Shown in pieces: positions 1-8,897 of a stretch of DNA of 64,000 bases. The stretch comes from CAMYMQ01 sp963730305 (GTDB lineage: Bacteria; Pseudomonadota; Alphaproteobacteria; Bin65): positions 124,001-188,000 of the forward strand of contig CAVSRB010000003.1 of assembly GCA_963730305.1 (NCBI GenBank), read 5' to 3'. A program made the translations under genes and the position numbers. The notes beneath the pieces were generated by a model that saw only the letters and a list, made by a program, of their open reading frames with translations, did no database searches and was not told the DNA's origin. Numbering within the stretch: the stretch's first letter is position 1; each line of letters opens with the position of its first letter.

Positions 1-545
1 CCAATGGCGTGCGCGCCGGTCGAACAGGCCGTGACGACGGCGTGGTTCGGTCCCTTGAAGCCGTATTTGATCGAGACGTGGCCCGACGCCAGGTTGATCA
101 GCGCCGCCGGGATGAAGAACGGCGACAGCCGCCGCGGGCCCCGCTCGTGCAGGACGATGGAGCCGTTGTAGATCTCCTGGAGGCCGCCGATGCCCGACCC
201 GATCAGCACGCCGGTGCGTTCCAGCGCAGTCTCGTCCTCGGGCGTCCAGCCCGCATCCTCGACCGCCTGGGTGGTCGCCGCCATGGCGTAGGTGATGAAG
301 TCGTCGACCTTCTTGAGGTCCTTCTTCGGCATCCAGTCCTCGGCCTCGAACGGCGTGACGCCGTCGACCACCGGGTCCTCCGGGCGCAGAACCTGCCCGC
401 CGATCTGCGACGGCAGATCCGACACCTCCATACGCATGAGACGGCGAATGCCGGAGCGACCTTCGATCAGGTTGTTCCAGCTTTCGTCGACACCCGTACC
501 GAGCGGAGTGACGAGGCCCAGCCCCGTCACGACTACGCGTCTCAT
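1..545 (-). CDS. fabF: Beta-ketoacyl-ACP synthase II, N-terminal part (cut by left edge)
   Basis: Condensing enzyme of type II fatty acid synthesis. It joins malonyl-ACP to a growing acyl-ACP in the cytoplasm. The reverse strand reads MRRVVVTGLGLVTPLGTGVD from the ATG at 545, the usual FabF start. The frame stays open for 181 codons to the window edge. The nucleophilic cysteine is residue 174, in TACSTGAHAIG. The two catalytic histidines lie beyond the edge. It is the last gene of the fabD-fabG-acpP-fabF order, 58 bp after acpP, and is probably co-transcribed with it. No frame break is visible in this part. Confidence 0.95.
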   Translation of the reverse strand, partial: MRRVVVTGLGLVTPLGTGVDESWNNLIEGRSGIRRLMRMEVSDLPSQIGGQVLRPEDPVVDGVTPFEAEDWMPKKDLKKVDDFITYAMAATTQAVEDAGWTPEDETALERTGVLIGSGIGGLQEIYNGSIVLHERGPRRLSPFFIPAALINLASGHVSIKYGFKGPNHAVVTACSTGAHAI

Positions 546-603
546 TCGGTTTCGAAACCTTTTGACGTGTCGGGATCGGTCATGAGGACGCGCGGGGCGC
601 GCC

Positions 604-840
604 TCAGGACTTCATTTCGTCGATGTACTTGATGGCATCGGCGACGGTCACGATCTTCTCGGCGGCGTCGTCGGGAATCTCGATCTCGAATTCCTCTTCG
701 AACGCCATGACCAGTTCGACCGTGTCCAGGCTGTCGGCCCCCAGATCGTCGATGAAGCTGGCCGTGTCGGTCACCTTGGACTCTTCCACCCCCAAATGCT
801 CAACCACGATCTTCTTCACGCGATCAGCAATGTCGCTCAT
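604..840 (-). CDS. acpP: Acyl carrier protein
   Basis: Small acidic carrier of acyl chains in fatty acid synthesis, 78 residues, a normal ACP length. The phosphopantetheine attachment serine is in the GADSLDTVELVMA motif near residue 37. The protein is rich in Glu and Asp, as expected of a four-helix ACP. A purine-rich ribosome site (gaggaac) lies about 5 bases before the ATG. It sits between fabG and fabF, and the 200-bp gap on its fabG side could hold its own promoter. Confidence 0.97.
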   Translation of the reverse strand: MSDIADRVKKIVVEHLGVEESKVTDTASFIDDLGADSLDTVELVMAFEEEFEIEIPDDAAEKIVTVADAIKYIDEMKS

Positions 841-1040
841 TTATCGTTCCTCGGGATCAGTTGTTGCTTGAAGAACCAGAAGTCATCAGTGAACGCGCCT
901 TCCCGTATCGTGAATCCGAAACCGCTTCGTGGGGAGGGATTCGGATCCGGTTCGGCGCGGAGCCCGGGAGCCGCTTTTGGGGGCTAGTAACATAGATTGG
1001 GAACGTTGACCAGCACCCGGACGGCGTCCGGATTTCATAC

Positions 1041-1777
1041 TCAAATCATAGCCATACCGCCGTTTACATGCAGGGTCTGCCCGGTGATATAGCCGGCCTC
1101 GTCACTGGCGAGGAAGTTGACGCAGGCGGCGACGTCGTCGGGCTCGCCCATGCGCCCCGCCGGAATACGTTCCAGCAGTTTCTCGTGCTGCGCCTCGTTG
1201 AGCGCATCGGTCATCGCGGTCTTGATGAAGCCCGGCGCGACGCAGTTGATGGTGATGTTGCGGGCCGCGACCTCGGCCGCCATGCTCTTGGACATGCCGA
1301 TGATCCCGGCCTTCGAGGCGGCGTAGTTGGCCTGGCCCGGATTGCCGGTGACGCCGACGATCGAGGTGATGTTGACGATCCGCCCGGTGCGGCGGCGCAT
1401 CATCTCCTTGAGCGCCGCGCGGCACAGCCGGAAGGTGGCGCTCAGGTTGATGTCGATCACCTTCTGCCACTGGTCGTCGGACAGCCGCATCGACAGCATG
1501 TCGCGGGTCAGCCCGGCGTTGTTGACCAGGACGTGGAGGTCGCCCATCGCGTCCTGGGCCTTGCCGACCAGCGCGTCGGTGTCGGCCGGATCGCCCAGAT
1601 TGGCGGCAACGACGTGGGCGCGCTCGCCCAGCTCGCCGGCCAGCGCATCGAGCGCCTCGACCCGGGTGCCCGACAGGCACACCGTCGCCCCGGCGCGTGC
1701 AGGCCGCGCGCGATGGCGCCGCCGATGCCGCCCGAGGCGCCGGTCACGAGGGCGTTCTTGCCTGACAGATCGAACAA
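1041..1777 (-). CDS. fabG: 3-oxoacyl-ACP reductase (one frameshift)
   Basis: NADPH-dependent reduction of 3-oxoacyl-ACP in fatty acid elongation. It is a classical SDR: the cofactor motif TGASGGIGGAI near residue 13, NNAG near residue 87, and the YAASK active site. The C-terminus HVNGGMAMI is typical of FabG. The frame breaks around 1688-1691, where a run of C (G on the coding strand) appears one base short, so residues 1-30 and the rest lie in different frames. Both parts match FabG without a gap. FabG is essential, so I read this as a sequencing error. It lies between fabD and acpP. Confidence 0.93.
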
Positions 1778-1812
1778 ATTCCGTCTCCGTTGCTTGGCGG
1801 CCGATCCGAACC

Positions 1813-2757
1813 TCAGAGGCTCGCGATCAGCGCCTCGATGTCGGCGGGGGTGTTGACGGCGACGCCCGTCAGCTCGGGGTCGATGCGCCGGGCCAGCCCG
1901 CTCAGCACCTTGCCGGCGCCGATCTCGACCAGGGTGTCGACGCCCTGCTCCTTCATATAGAGGCAGCTCTCGCGCCAGCGCACCATCGCCGTCACCTGCT
2001 CGATCAGCAGATCGCCGACGGTCTTGCCGTCGCTGACCGCGCTGGCCGTGACGTTGGCGACCAGCGGCACCTTGGGCGCGCCCGGCGGCACGGTGGCGAG
2101 CTCCGCCGCCATCGCGTCGGCCGCCGGCTGCATCAGGGTGCAGTGGAAGGGCGCGCTGACCTGGAGCAGCATCGCCCGCCGCGCGCCCTTGTCCGGCGCG
2201 ATCTCCAGCGCCCGGTCGATGGCCGCGGCGTGGCCGCTGATCACCACCTGGCCCGGCGCGTTGTCGTTGGCCGGCGAGCAGACGTCGCCCTGGGCCGCTT
2301 CCTTGGCGATCTCGGTCGCCACCGGCAGGTCGACGCCGAGCAGCGCCGCCATCGCGCCCTCGCCCAGCGGCACCGCCTCCTGCATCGCCCGGCCGCGCGC
2401 GCGCAACAGCCGCGCCGCGTCGGCGACCGAGAAGGAGCCGGCCGCGGCCAACGCCGAATACTCGCCCAGGGAGTGTCCGGCGACGAAGCGGCAGGCGTCG
2501 ATCGGGTCGACGCCGCCCTCCTGCTCCAGCACGCGGACGATGGCAAGGCTGACCGCCATCAGGGCGGGCTGGGCGTTCTCGGTCAGGGTCAGCGTGTCGG
2601 CCGGCCCCTCGAACATCAGCTTGCTCAGCTTCTGCGAGAGGGTGTCGTCGACCTCCTGGAACAGGTGGCGCGCCACGGGGAAGGCCTCTGCGAGGTCCTT
2701 GCCCATGCCAACCGCCTGCGATCCCTGGCCAGGAAAAACAAATGCGCGCACTGCCAT
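1813..2757 (-). CDS. fabD: Malonyl-CoA:ACP transacylase
   Basis: Moves malonyl from CoA to ACP, supplying the extender for fatty acid synthesis. About 314 residues, normal for FabD. The N-terminus MAVRAFVFPGQGSQAVGMGK holds the oxyanion motif, GHSLGEY holds the nucleophilic serine (near residue 94), and the catalytic histidine is in SAPFHCTLM. I chose the ATG at 2757 because homologues begin right before AFVFPGQG. An in-frame TTG at 2781 is possible but adds a tail with no family match. It is the first gene of the minus-strand fab cluster, divergent from rpsF. Confidence 0.96.
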   Translation of the reverse strand: MAVRAFVFPGQGSQAVGMGKDLAEAFPVARHLFQEVDDTLSQKLSKLMFEGPADTLTLTENAQPALMAVSLAIVRVLEQEGGVDPIDACRFVAGHSLGEYSALAAAGSFSVADAARLLRARGRAMQEAVPLGEGAMAALLGVDLPVATEIAKEAAQGDVCSPANDNAPGQVVISGHAAAIDRALEIAPDKGARRAMLLQVSAPFHCTLMQPAADAMAAELATVPPGAPKVPLVANVTASAVSDGKTVGDLLIEQVTAMVRWRESCLYMKEQGVDTLVEIGAGKVLSGLARRIDPELTGVAVNTPADIEALIASL

Positions 2758-2881
2758 TGAAGACTGCTTTTGGAGGATCAAGATTTGGGGCGCACAGTCA
2801 TAGCGGTGGTGTTCCGGCTGTCAAGCGACAGACGCGCCGGAGCGGTCATTGTTTTACGGATTCCGCCCGCCGAAACCGGCC

Positions 2882-2909
2882 TTGCGCACGGGCGCGAAAT
2901 CCGTATAGT
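2882..2909 (+). promoter_or_regulatory. Probable sigma-70 promoter of rpsF-rpsR-rplI
   Basis: TTGCGC at 2882-2887 and TATAGT at 2904-2909 are spaced by 16 bases, in the divergent gap between fabD and rpsF. The start site would give an rpsF leader of about 130 bases. That is long enough to hold an autoregulatory structure, though I did not identify one. Confidence 0.55.
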
Positions 2910-3044
2910 GCGCCGCTTCCATAACTCCTTGCCGGCGTCATAGTGACGTCGGCTAGAGCCGGGACGGCTGATCGTCGCCTTTTCGGGGTCAATCCCTGGT
3001 CGGGCGGCCAGCGCCGGCTCGCGAAACAGCCGAAGGGAGTGTTT

Positions 3045-3518
3045 ATGCCTGCTTACGAAAGCGTGTTCATCGCACGCCAGGACGTCGGTTCGAGCCAGGT
3101 CGATGCGCTGACCGACAATTTCGCCGAAATCATCGAACAGGGCGGCGGCAAGGTCTCCAAGCGCGAGTATTGGGGCCTGCGCAACCTCGCCTACCGGATC
3201 AAGAAGAACCGGAAGGGCCACTACGTCCTGATGAACATCGACGCGCCCGCGCCCGCCGTGCTCGAGATGGAGCGGCTGATGCGGCTCAACGAGGACATCC
3301 TCCGCTTCATGACGCTCAGGGTCGACGAGCTGGAGGAAGGCCCGTCGGTGATGATGCAGAAGCGCGAGGAGCGCCGCGAGCGCCGTGGCCGCGACGGCGA
3401 CGGCGACGGTCGTGACCGCCGCGAAGGCCGGGACAGCCGGCCGCGCCGCGACGACGGCGACGCCCCGGCCGCCGAGGCCAAGACCGAAGCGAAATCCGAT
3501 AGCGAGGGAGACGACTGA
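3045..3518 (+). CDS. rpsF: 30S ribosomal protein S6
   Basis: Small-subunit ribosomal protein that pairs with S18. The start MPAYESVFIARQD follows an AAGGGAG ribosome site 7 bases upstream, so the ATG at 3045 is preferred to in-frame codons further up. The core (residues 1-100) contains the S6 motif KREYWGLRNLAYRIKKN. The last 45 or so residues are a charged Arg/Asp/Gly/Glu tail, common in alphaproteobacterial S6 and probably disordered. It is the first gene of the operon, and its stop overlaps the rpsR start (TGATG). Confidence 0.97.
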   Translation: MPAYESVFIARQDVGSSQVDALTDNFAEIIEQGGGKVSKREYWGLRNLAYRIKKNRKGHYVLMNIDAPAPAVLEMERLMRLNEDILRFMTLRVDELEEGPSVMMQKREERRERRGRDGDGDGRDRREGRDSRPRRDDGDAPAAEAKTEAKSDSEGDD

Positions 3519-3748
3519 TGGCGCCCCGCAGACCCTTCTTCCGCCGGCGCAAGAGCTGCCCCTTCTCCGGCCCGAACGCGCCCAAGATCGACTACAAGGA
3601 CGTCAAGCTGCTGCAGCGCTACGTGTCCGAGCGCGGCAAGATGGTGCCGAGCCGGATCACCGCGGTTTCCGCCAAGAAGCAGCGCGAGCTGTCGCGGGCG
3701 ATCAAGCGCGCCCGCTTCCTGGCCCTCCTGCCCTACGTCCAGCAGTAA
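3518..3748 (+). CDS. rpsR: 30S ribosomal protein S18
   Basis: 76-residue small-subunit protein that binds 16S rRNA with S6. The family pattern is clear: a basic N-terminus with FFRRRKSCPFSG, then IDYKDVKLLQRYVSERGKM and KKQRELSRAIKRARFLALLP. Its ATG shares one base with the rpsF stop, so the two are translationally coupled. rplI follows after 12 bp. Confidence 0.98.
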   Translation: MAPRRPFFRRRKSCPFSGPNAPKIDYKDVKLLQRYVSERGKMVPSRITAVSAKKQRELSRAIKRARFLALLPYVQQ

Positions 3749-3760
3749 GGGAGGCCGGCC

Positions 3761-4451
3761 ATGGATGTCATTCTGCTCGAACGGATCGAGAAGCTCGGCC
3801 AGATGGGCGACGTCGTCACCGTCAAGCCGGGCTTCGCCCGCAACTACCTGCTGCCGCAGAAGAAGGCCCTGCGCGCGACCAAGGGCAACATGTCCCTGTT
3901 CGAGACGCAGCGCGCCCAGCTCGAGGCCGACAACCTGACCCGCAGGCAGGAAGCCGAATCGGTCGCCGGCAAGATGGAGGGTGCGGCGATCGTCGTGATC
4001 CGCCAGGCGGGCGACGCCGGCCACCTCTACGGCTCGGTCAGCGCCCGGGACATTTCCGACGGGCTGACGGAAGCCGGCTTCACCGTCGACCGGCGCCAGG
4101 TCACCATCGACCGGCCGATCAAGAATATCGGCCTGCACGACGTGCGGCTGGTGCTCCACCCGGAGGTCAGCGTCACCGTCTCGGTCAACGTCGCCCGGTC
4201 GGCTGACGAGGCCGCGGTCCAGGCCGAGCGCGCCGCCCGCGGCGAGGATGCCGTGCTGACGCCGTCCGAGATGGTCGCCGAGCAGGAGGCGATGGAGGAC
4301 GCGGCTGCCGCGCCCGACGAAACCGAGCTGTTCGAAGAGGGCGCCGCCCCGTCGGAGCAGCCCGAGGGCGACGAAGCCCCGGCCAGCGGAGACCCCGGCC
4401 GAAGAGCCCGCCGCCGAGACGGGCGAAGCGGACCAGCCTCGCCCCGAATAG
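3761..4451 (+). CDS. rplI: 50S ribosomal protein L9 (C-terminal frameshift)
   Basis: Large-subunit protein, starting MDVILLERIEKLGQMGDVV with the signature GFARNYLLPQKKAL. The N- and C-terminal L9 domains occupy about residues 1-150, followed by an acidic Glu/Ala/Pro tail. The frame changes near 4387. In the frame entered there the acidic tail continues (ETPAEEPAAETGEA) and stops at 4449-4451, just before the terminator. In the frame as given, the protein would run into the terminator and beyond as an Arg-rich tail to 4600. I therefore take 4451 as the real end and a missing base near 4387 as the cause. Confidence 0.92.
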
Positions 4452-4475
4452 GGCGCCGCCCGAACACCGGGAAAG

Positions 4476-4501
4476 AGCCCGCCCGATCGGCGGGCTTTTT
4501 T
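4476..4501 (+). terminator. Intrinsic terminator of the rpsF-rpsR-rplI operon
   Basis: An 8-bp stem (agcccgcc paired with ggcgggct) with a 5-base loop is followed by six T. It begins about 25 bases after the corrected rplI stop. Confidence 0.9.
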
Positions 4502-4589
4502 CTTGCGCCCGGCGCGCCGCGGCCCGATGCAGCAAATTTGGCACAGTCTCTGTTGCACATTTGTCACGGTCAGCGACGAAGTGTGCCGA

Positions 4590-4807
4590 TCCGGGCTTGA
4601 AGCCTTGCGTGGCTCCGGGCGTCGCTCTAGACGATTCATGTTGCCTATGACCGAGCGGCGGGACCTTGAGCAAATCGGGGCAAACACCCGGCGCTGCCGG
4701 CCGTTGGTTCATAGGCAAGAGGGATTGCGCGTTCGCGCGCCCACGGAATAACAACCACTGCAATTCACTGGCGCGGCGCCTGTTGCCCACAGGCGCCGCT
4801 TTCTTTG
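4590..4807 (+). ncRNA. Candidate structured small RNA, unassigned
   Basis: No coding frame is convincing between the rplI terminator and cfa. The stretch contains nested complementary arms: CGTG..GGGCG around 4608-4621 against CGCCC..CACG around 4738-4746, and a perfect 10-bp arm ttgcctatga (4641-4650) against tcataggcaa (4709-4718). It ends in a strong intrinsic terminator at 4774-4807. The rod-like shape with internal bulges recalls 6S RNA, but I cannot identify conserved 6S sequence, so the family is left open. The 5' end is uncertain and no clear promoter was found. Confidence 0.4.
4774..4807 (+). terminator. Strong intrinsic terminator before cfa
   Basis: A perfect 11-bp stem, GCGGCGCCTGT with ACAGGCGCCGC (4774-4784 / 4790-4800), has a 5-base loop and is followed by tttcttt. 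rplI already has its own terminator about 280 bp upstream, so this one implies a separate transcript between the two. Confidence 0.85.
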
Positions 4808-4940
4808 GGGGATCGCTGGTTGGGGGAACGGTGGTTGGGGGAACAGTGCTGCTGCAACGATGGCGCATGCCATCGATGCTTCCGATCCGTTGCCCCTCGA
4901 GTAACCGGCTTTTAGAATGCCTTGTCAGGAGGGGTGAGTC

Positions 4941-6161
4941 GTGCTGCTGGCAAATCTATTGAACAAGGTGGTCCGCGTCGGGCGGTTGGTGATGATCGAC
5001 GCCAACGGCCGCCGGCACGAATTCGGCGCCGGCGAACCGGGCCAGCCCAACGCCACCTTCCGCCTTCACGACAAGGGGCTGCACCGCCAGATCCTGCTGA
5101 ACCCGAAGATGAAGATCGGCGAAGCCTACATGGACGGCTCGCTGACGATCGAGGACGGCACGCTCTACGATTTCATCGACGTGCTCGCGCTCAACGTCGA
5201 CAATTTCGAGCGCGACACGACGCTCGGCGCCCTGGGCATCTGGCTCGGCCGCGTGACGCGCCGCCTCCAGCAATACAATCCGGTCGGACGGGCGCAGAAG
5301 AACGTCGCCCACCACTACGACCTGTCGGGCGCCCTCTACGACCTGTTCCTCGACAAGGACCGGCAATATTCCTGCGCCTATTTCGCCAACAACAACGAGA
5401 GCCTCGAAGAGGCGCAGGACCACAAGAAGCGCCACATCGCCGCCAAACTGCTGCTCGCGCCCGGCCAGAAGGTGCTCGACATCGGCTCGGGCTGGGGCGG
5501 CCTCGGCCTCTACCTGGCCAAGACCGCGGACGTCGACGTCACCGGCGTGACCCTGTCGCAGGAACAGCACGGCGTCTCCGAGACGCGCGCCAAGGACGAG
5601 GGGCTCGAAGACCGGGTCCACTTCAAGCTGCTCGACTACCGTCAGGAGAATGACCGCTACGACCGTATCGTCTCGGTCGGCATGTTCGAGCATGTCGGCG
5701 CCGTCCACTACCGCGAGTTCTTCCGCAAGGTGAAGAGCCTGCTGGTCGACGACGGCGTCGCCCTGCTCCACTCGATCGGCCGCATGACCCCGCCGGGCAG
5801 CACCAACGTCTGGCTACGCAAGTACATCTTCCCCGGCGGCTACACCCCCGCCCTGTCCGAAACCGCGGCGGCGATCGAGCGCGAGGGCCTGTGGATCACC
5901 GACGTCGAGGTGCTCCGGCTCCACTATGCCGACACCCTGCGGGAGTGGCACCGGCGGTTCCAGGAGAACCGCGACAAGGTCAAGGCGCTCTATGACGAGC
6001 GCTTCTGCCGGATGTGGGAGTTCTACCTGATCGGCTGCGAGATCGCGTTCCGGCGGCTCGACCAGGTCGTGTTCCAGATCCAGCTCTCCAAGAAGGTCGA
6101 TACCGTGCCCATGACGCGCGACTATATCGGCGAGTGGGAGCGCGCCCACATGACGGGTTGA
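4941..6161 (+). CDS. cfa: Cyclopropane-fatty-acyl-phospholipid synthase family protein
   Basis: SAM-dependent enzyme that adds a methylene bridge to double bonds of membrane phospholipid acyl chains. 406 residues, normal for the family. The N-terminal lipid-binding part covers about residues 1-115. The methyltransferase part carries VLDIGSGWGGLGLYLA (SAM binding, near residue 177), SVGMFEHVG and HSIGR. The start is a GTG preceded by a strong AGGAGG site 8 bases upstream. It stands alone, after a terminator and 120 bp before dnaB. Related fatty acid methyltransferases share this fold, so the exact product is inferred. Confidence 0.9.
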   Translation: MLLANLLNKVVRVGRLVMIDANGRRHEFGAGEPGQPNATFRLHDKGLHRQILLNPKMKIGEAYMDGSLTIEDGTLYDFIDVLALNVDNFERDTTLGALGIWLGRVTRRLQQYNPVGRAQKNVAHHYDLSGALYDLFLDKDRQYSCAYFANNNESLEEAQDHKKRHIAAKLLLAPGQKVLDIGSGWGGLGLYLAKTADVDVTGVTLSQEQHGVSETRAKDEGLEDRVHFKLLDYRQENDRYDRIVSVGMFEHVGAVHYREFFRKVKSLLVDDGVALLHSIGRMTPPGSTNVWLRKYIFPGGYTPALSETAAAIEREGLWITDVEVLRLHYADTLREWHRRFQENRDKVKALYDERFCRMWEFYLIGCEIAFRRLDQVVFQIQLSKKVDTVPMTRDYIGEWERAHMTG

Positions 6162-6281
6162 TCGATCCCCGTTGTTCACAGGGTCTGCGTAAGTTTCTGT
6201 CCGTCACGACCGAGAATCAGGTGCCCTTCCGGGACTCCGGTTTGCTAGTGTCCATGGCTCTCGACACGGGGACAGAGAACG

Positions 6282-7794
6282 ATGGAAGGGTCCGGAACCG
6301 CACTCGACCGGGGGCTGGTCGGCGCCGCTGAAGCGCCGACGCCGTATCGGGTTCCGCCGCATAATTTCGAAGCCGAGATGGCGCTGCTGGGCGCCCTGCT
6401 CTCCAACAACCGCGCCTACGACCGGGTTTCCGAGTTCCTGCTGCCGGAGCATTTCGCCGACGCGCGCCACGGCAAGATCTTCGACGCGATCCGGCGGCTG
6501 GTCGAGATGGGCCAGGTCGCCGATCCGATCACGCTCAAGAACCTGTTCGAGAGCGACGGCTCGCTCGACGACATCGGCGGCGCCGATTACCTCGCCCGCC
6601 TCGCCGCCTCGGTCGTCACCATCATCAATTCCGAGGACTATGGCCGGACGATCTTCGACCGGCACCTGCGCCGCGCCCTGATCGCGATCGGCGAGGACGT
6701 CGTCAACCGCGCCTACGCCGTCGACCTCGACCAGCCCGCGACCGACCAGATCGAGCTCGCCGAGGCCGAGCTCTACGAGATCGCCACGACGGGCCAGTAC
6801 CAGGCCGACTTCAAGAGCTTCCGCCAGGCGCTGACCGAGGCGGTCCATGTCGCCGAAGCCGCCTACAAGCGCGACGGCAACCTCGCCGGCGTCGCCACCG
6901 ACCTCACCGACCTCGACAAGCTCCTCGGCGGGCTGCACAGCTCCGACCTGCTGATCCTGGCGGGCCGGCCGTCGATGGGCAAGACGTCGCTGGCGACCAA
7001 CATCGCCTACAACGCGGCCAAGGCCTACCGGGAGGAGACGGCTCCCGACGGCAGCCGCAGGGTGGTCGACGGCGCGGTGGTCGGCTTCTTCTCGCTCGAA
7101 ATGTCCGCCGAGGAGCTGGCGACGCGCATCCTCGCGGAGGCGGCCCAGGTCTCGTCTCACCGGATCCGGCGCGGCGAGATCACGCGCGAGGAATTCCCGC
7201 GCATCGTCGAGGCCTCCCACGAGATCAGCCACCTGCCGCTGTTCATCGACGACACGGCCGGCATCACCGTATCCGCCCTGCGCACCCGGGCGCGCCGGCT
7301 CAAGCGCCAGCACAATCTGTCGCTGATCGTCATCGACTACCTGCAGCTGCTCCGCGCCGCGCCCAACTCGCGCAACGAGAACCGGGTCCAGGAGCTGTCG
7401 GAGATCACCCGCTCGCTCAAGGAGCTGGCGAAGGAGCTGAACGTGCCCGTGCTGGCGCTGTCCCAGCTCTCCCGCGCGGTCGAGAACCGCGAGGACAAGC
7501 GGCCGCAGCTCGCCGACCTGCGCGAAATCGGGCTCGATCGAGCAGGATTCGGATGTGGTTATGTTCGTATTCCGCAAGGAGTATTATCTGGAGCGGCTGA
7601 AACCCGACGAAAGCTCCGACAAGTTCGCCGAATGGATCGAGGAGATGGAGAAGGTCCACAACGTCGCCGAACTGATCATCGCCAAGCAGCGGCATGGTCC
7701 GATCGGCACGGTGCGGCTGTTCTTCAATCCGGAATTCACCCAGTTCGGCAACTTGGACAGCCAACACCAGAACCTGCCGGATGAAGCATATTGA
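6282..7794 (+). CDS. dnaB: Replicative DNA helicase (one frameshift)
   Basis: Hexameric 5'-3' helicase of the replication fork. The N-terminal domain (RVPPHNFEAEMALLGALL, about residues 20-125) joins a RecA-like C-terminal domain with Walker A GRPSMGKTS near residue 228, Walker B LIVIDYLQLL, and NVPVLALSQLSRAVE. The frame breaks near 7524-7527, where gaaatcgg has one A too many. Removing it restores DLRESGSIEQD and then VVMFVFRKEYYLERLKP. No intein lies at the break. The last 14 bp overlap alr. An essential gene with intact halves points to sequencing error. Confidence 0.95.
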
Positions 7795-8890
7795 GCCGGA
7801 CCCGAGCGCCGGCCTCCTGACCATCGACCTCGACGCCGTCGCCGAGAACTGGCGGCGGCTGCGCGACCGCCACGGCGGCAGCGAATGCGCCGCCGTGGTC
7901 AAGGCCGACGGCTATGGCCTCGGCGCGGTCCCGGTCGCCCGGCGCCTTGCCGCAGAGGGCTGCCGCACCTTCTTCGTCGCCCACCCCGACGAGGGCATCG
8001 CCCTACGTGCCGCCCTGCCCGATCCGGCGATCTTCATCCTGAACGGCCTGATGCCCGGCGCCGAGGATGCGTTCGAGGCGCACCGCCTCGCCCCCGTGCT
8101 CAACGACCTCGGCCAGGTCCGCCGCTGGCGCGACTGGTGCGCCGCCCACGGCGCGCGGCCGGCCGCGGTCCAGTTCGACACCGGCATGGCCCGGCTCGGC
8201 CTCGATCGGCGCGAGGCCGAGGCGCTGATCGCCGACCCGTCGCCGCTCGACGCCTTCGCCGAGCCGATCGTGATGAGCCACCTGGCCTGTGCCGACGACC
8301 CGGACCACGAGCTCAACACGAAGCAGCGCGAGCGGTTCGACGCGCTGCGCCGGGCCCTGCCCGGCTTCCGGACCAGCCTCGCCAACTCGCCGGGCCTGTT
8401 CCTCGACCCGAGCTATCACGGCGACATCGGCCGGCCCGGCGTCGCCCTCTATGGCGGCAACCCGACGCCGGGGCGGCCCAATCCGATGGCGACGGTGGTC
8501 ACCCTGGCCGCCCGGATCCTCCAGGTCCGTGAAATTGACACCCCCGGGACCGTTGGATACGGTGCCACGCGCGCGATCGGCCCGCCCACCCGGCTGGCCA
8601 CGCTGGCCGCAGGCTACGCGGACGGCTACCTGCGCTCCTTGAGCAATCGGGGCCACGTCGTCATCGGCGGCACCAAGGCCCCCGTCGTAGGACGCGTCTC
8701 CATGGACCTGATCACGGTCGATATCACGGGCCTGCCGGCCGAGGCATGCCGGCCGGGCGCGTTGGCGACCCTGCTCGACGACAGCCACGGCGTCGACGCC
8801 CTGGCCGAAGAGGCCGGGACCATCGGCTACGAGATCCTGACCGCGCTGGGGCGGCGCTATCACCGCCGCTATCTCGGCGAAGCGGACTGA
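7781..8890 (+). CDS. alr: Alanine racemase
   Basis: PLP enzyme converting L- to D-alanine for peptidoglycan. 369 residues. The PLP lysine is K41 in AVVKADGYGLG. The second catalytic base, the tyrosine of GTVGYGATR, is near residue 264. GRVSMDLITVD and the C-terminal domain are normal. The start is the ATG at 7781, inside the last codons of dnaB, so the two are likely translationally coupled. The dnaB-alr pair is common in alphaproteobacteria. mlaE follows after 7 bp. Confidence 0.96.
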   Translation: MKHIEPDPSAGLLTIDLDAVAENWRRLRDRHGGSECAAVVKADGYGLGAVPVARRLAAEGCRTFFVAHPDEGIALRAALPDPAIFILNGLMPGAEDAFEAHRLAPVLNDLGQVRRWRDWCAAHGARPAAVQFDTGMARLGLDRREAEALIADPSPLDAFAEPIVMSHLACADDPDHELNTKQRERFDALRRALPGFRTSLANSPGLFLDPSYHGDIGRPGVALYGGNPTPGRPNPMATVVTLAARILQVREIDTPGTVGYGATRAIGPPTRLATLAAGYADGYLRSLSNRGHVVIGGTKAPVVGRVSMDLITVDITGLPAEACRPGALATLLDDSHGVDALAEEAGTIGYEILTALGRRYHRRYLGEAD

Positions 8891-8897
8891 CGCCGCC

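Noticed and set aside
4590..4807. Calling the structured interval 6S RNA
   Set aside because: Shape is compatible, but no conserved 6S sequence was recognised and no covariance search could be run, so it is left unassigned.
7500..7600. Programmed frameshift or intein in dnaB
   Set aside because: No slippery signal, no splicing motifs, and the same kind of indel occurs in many unrelated genes. One extra A explains it.
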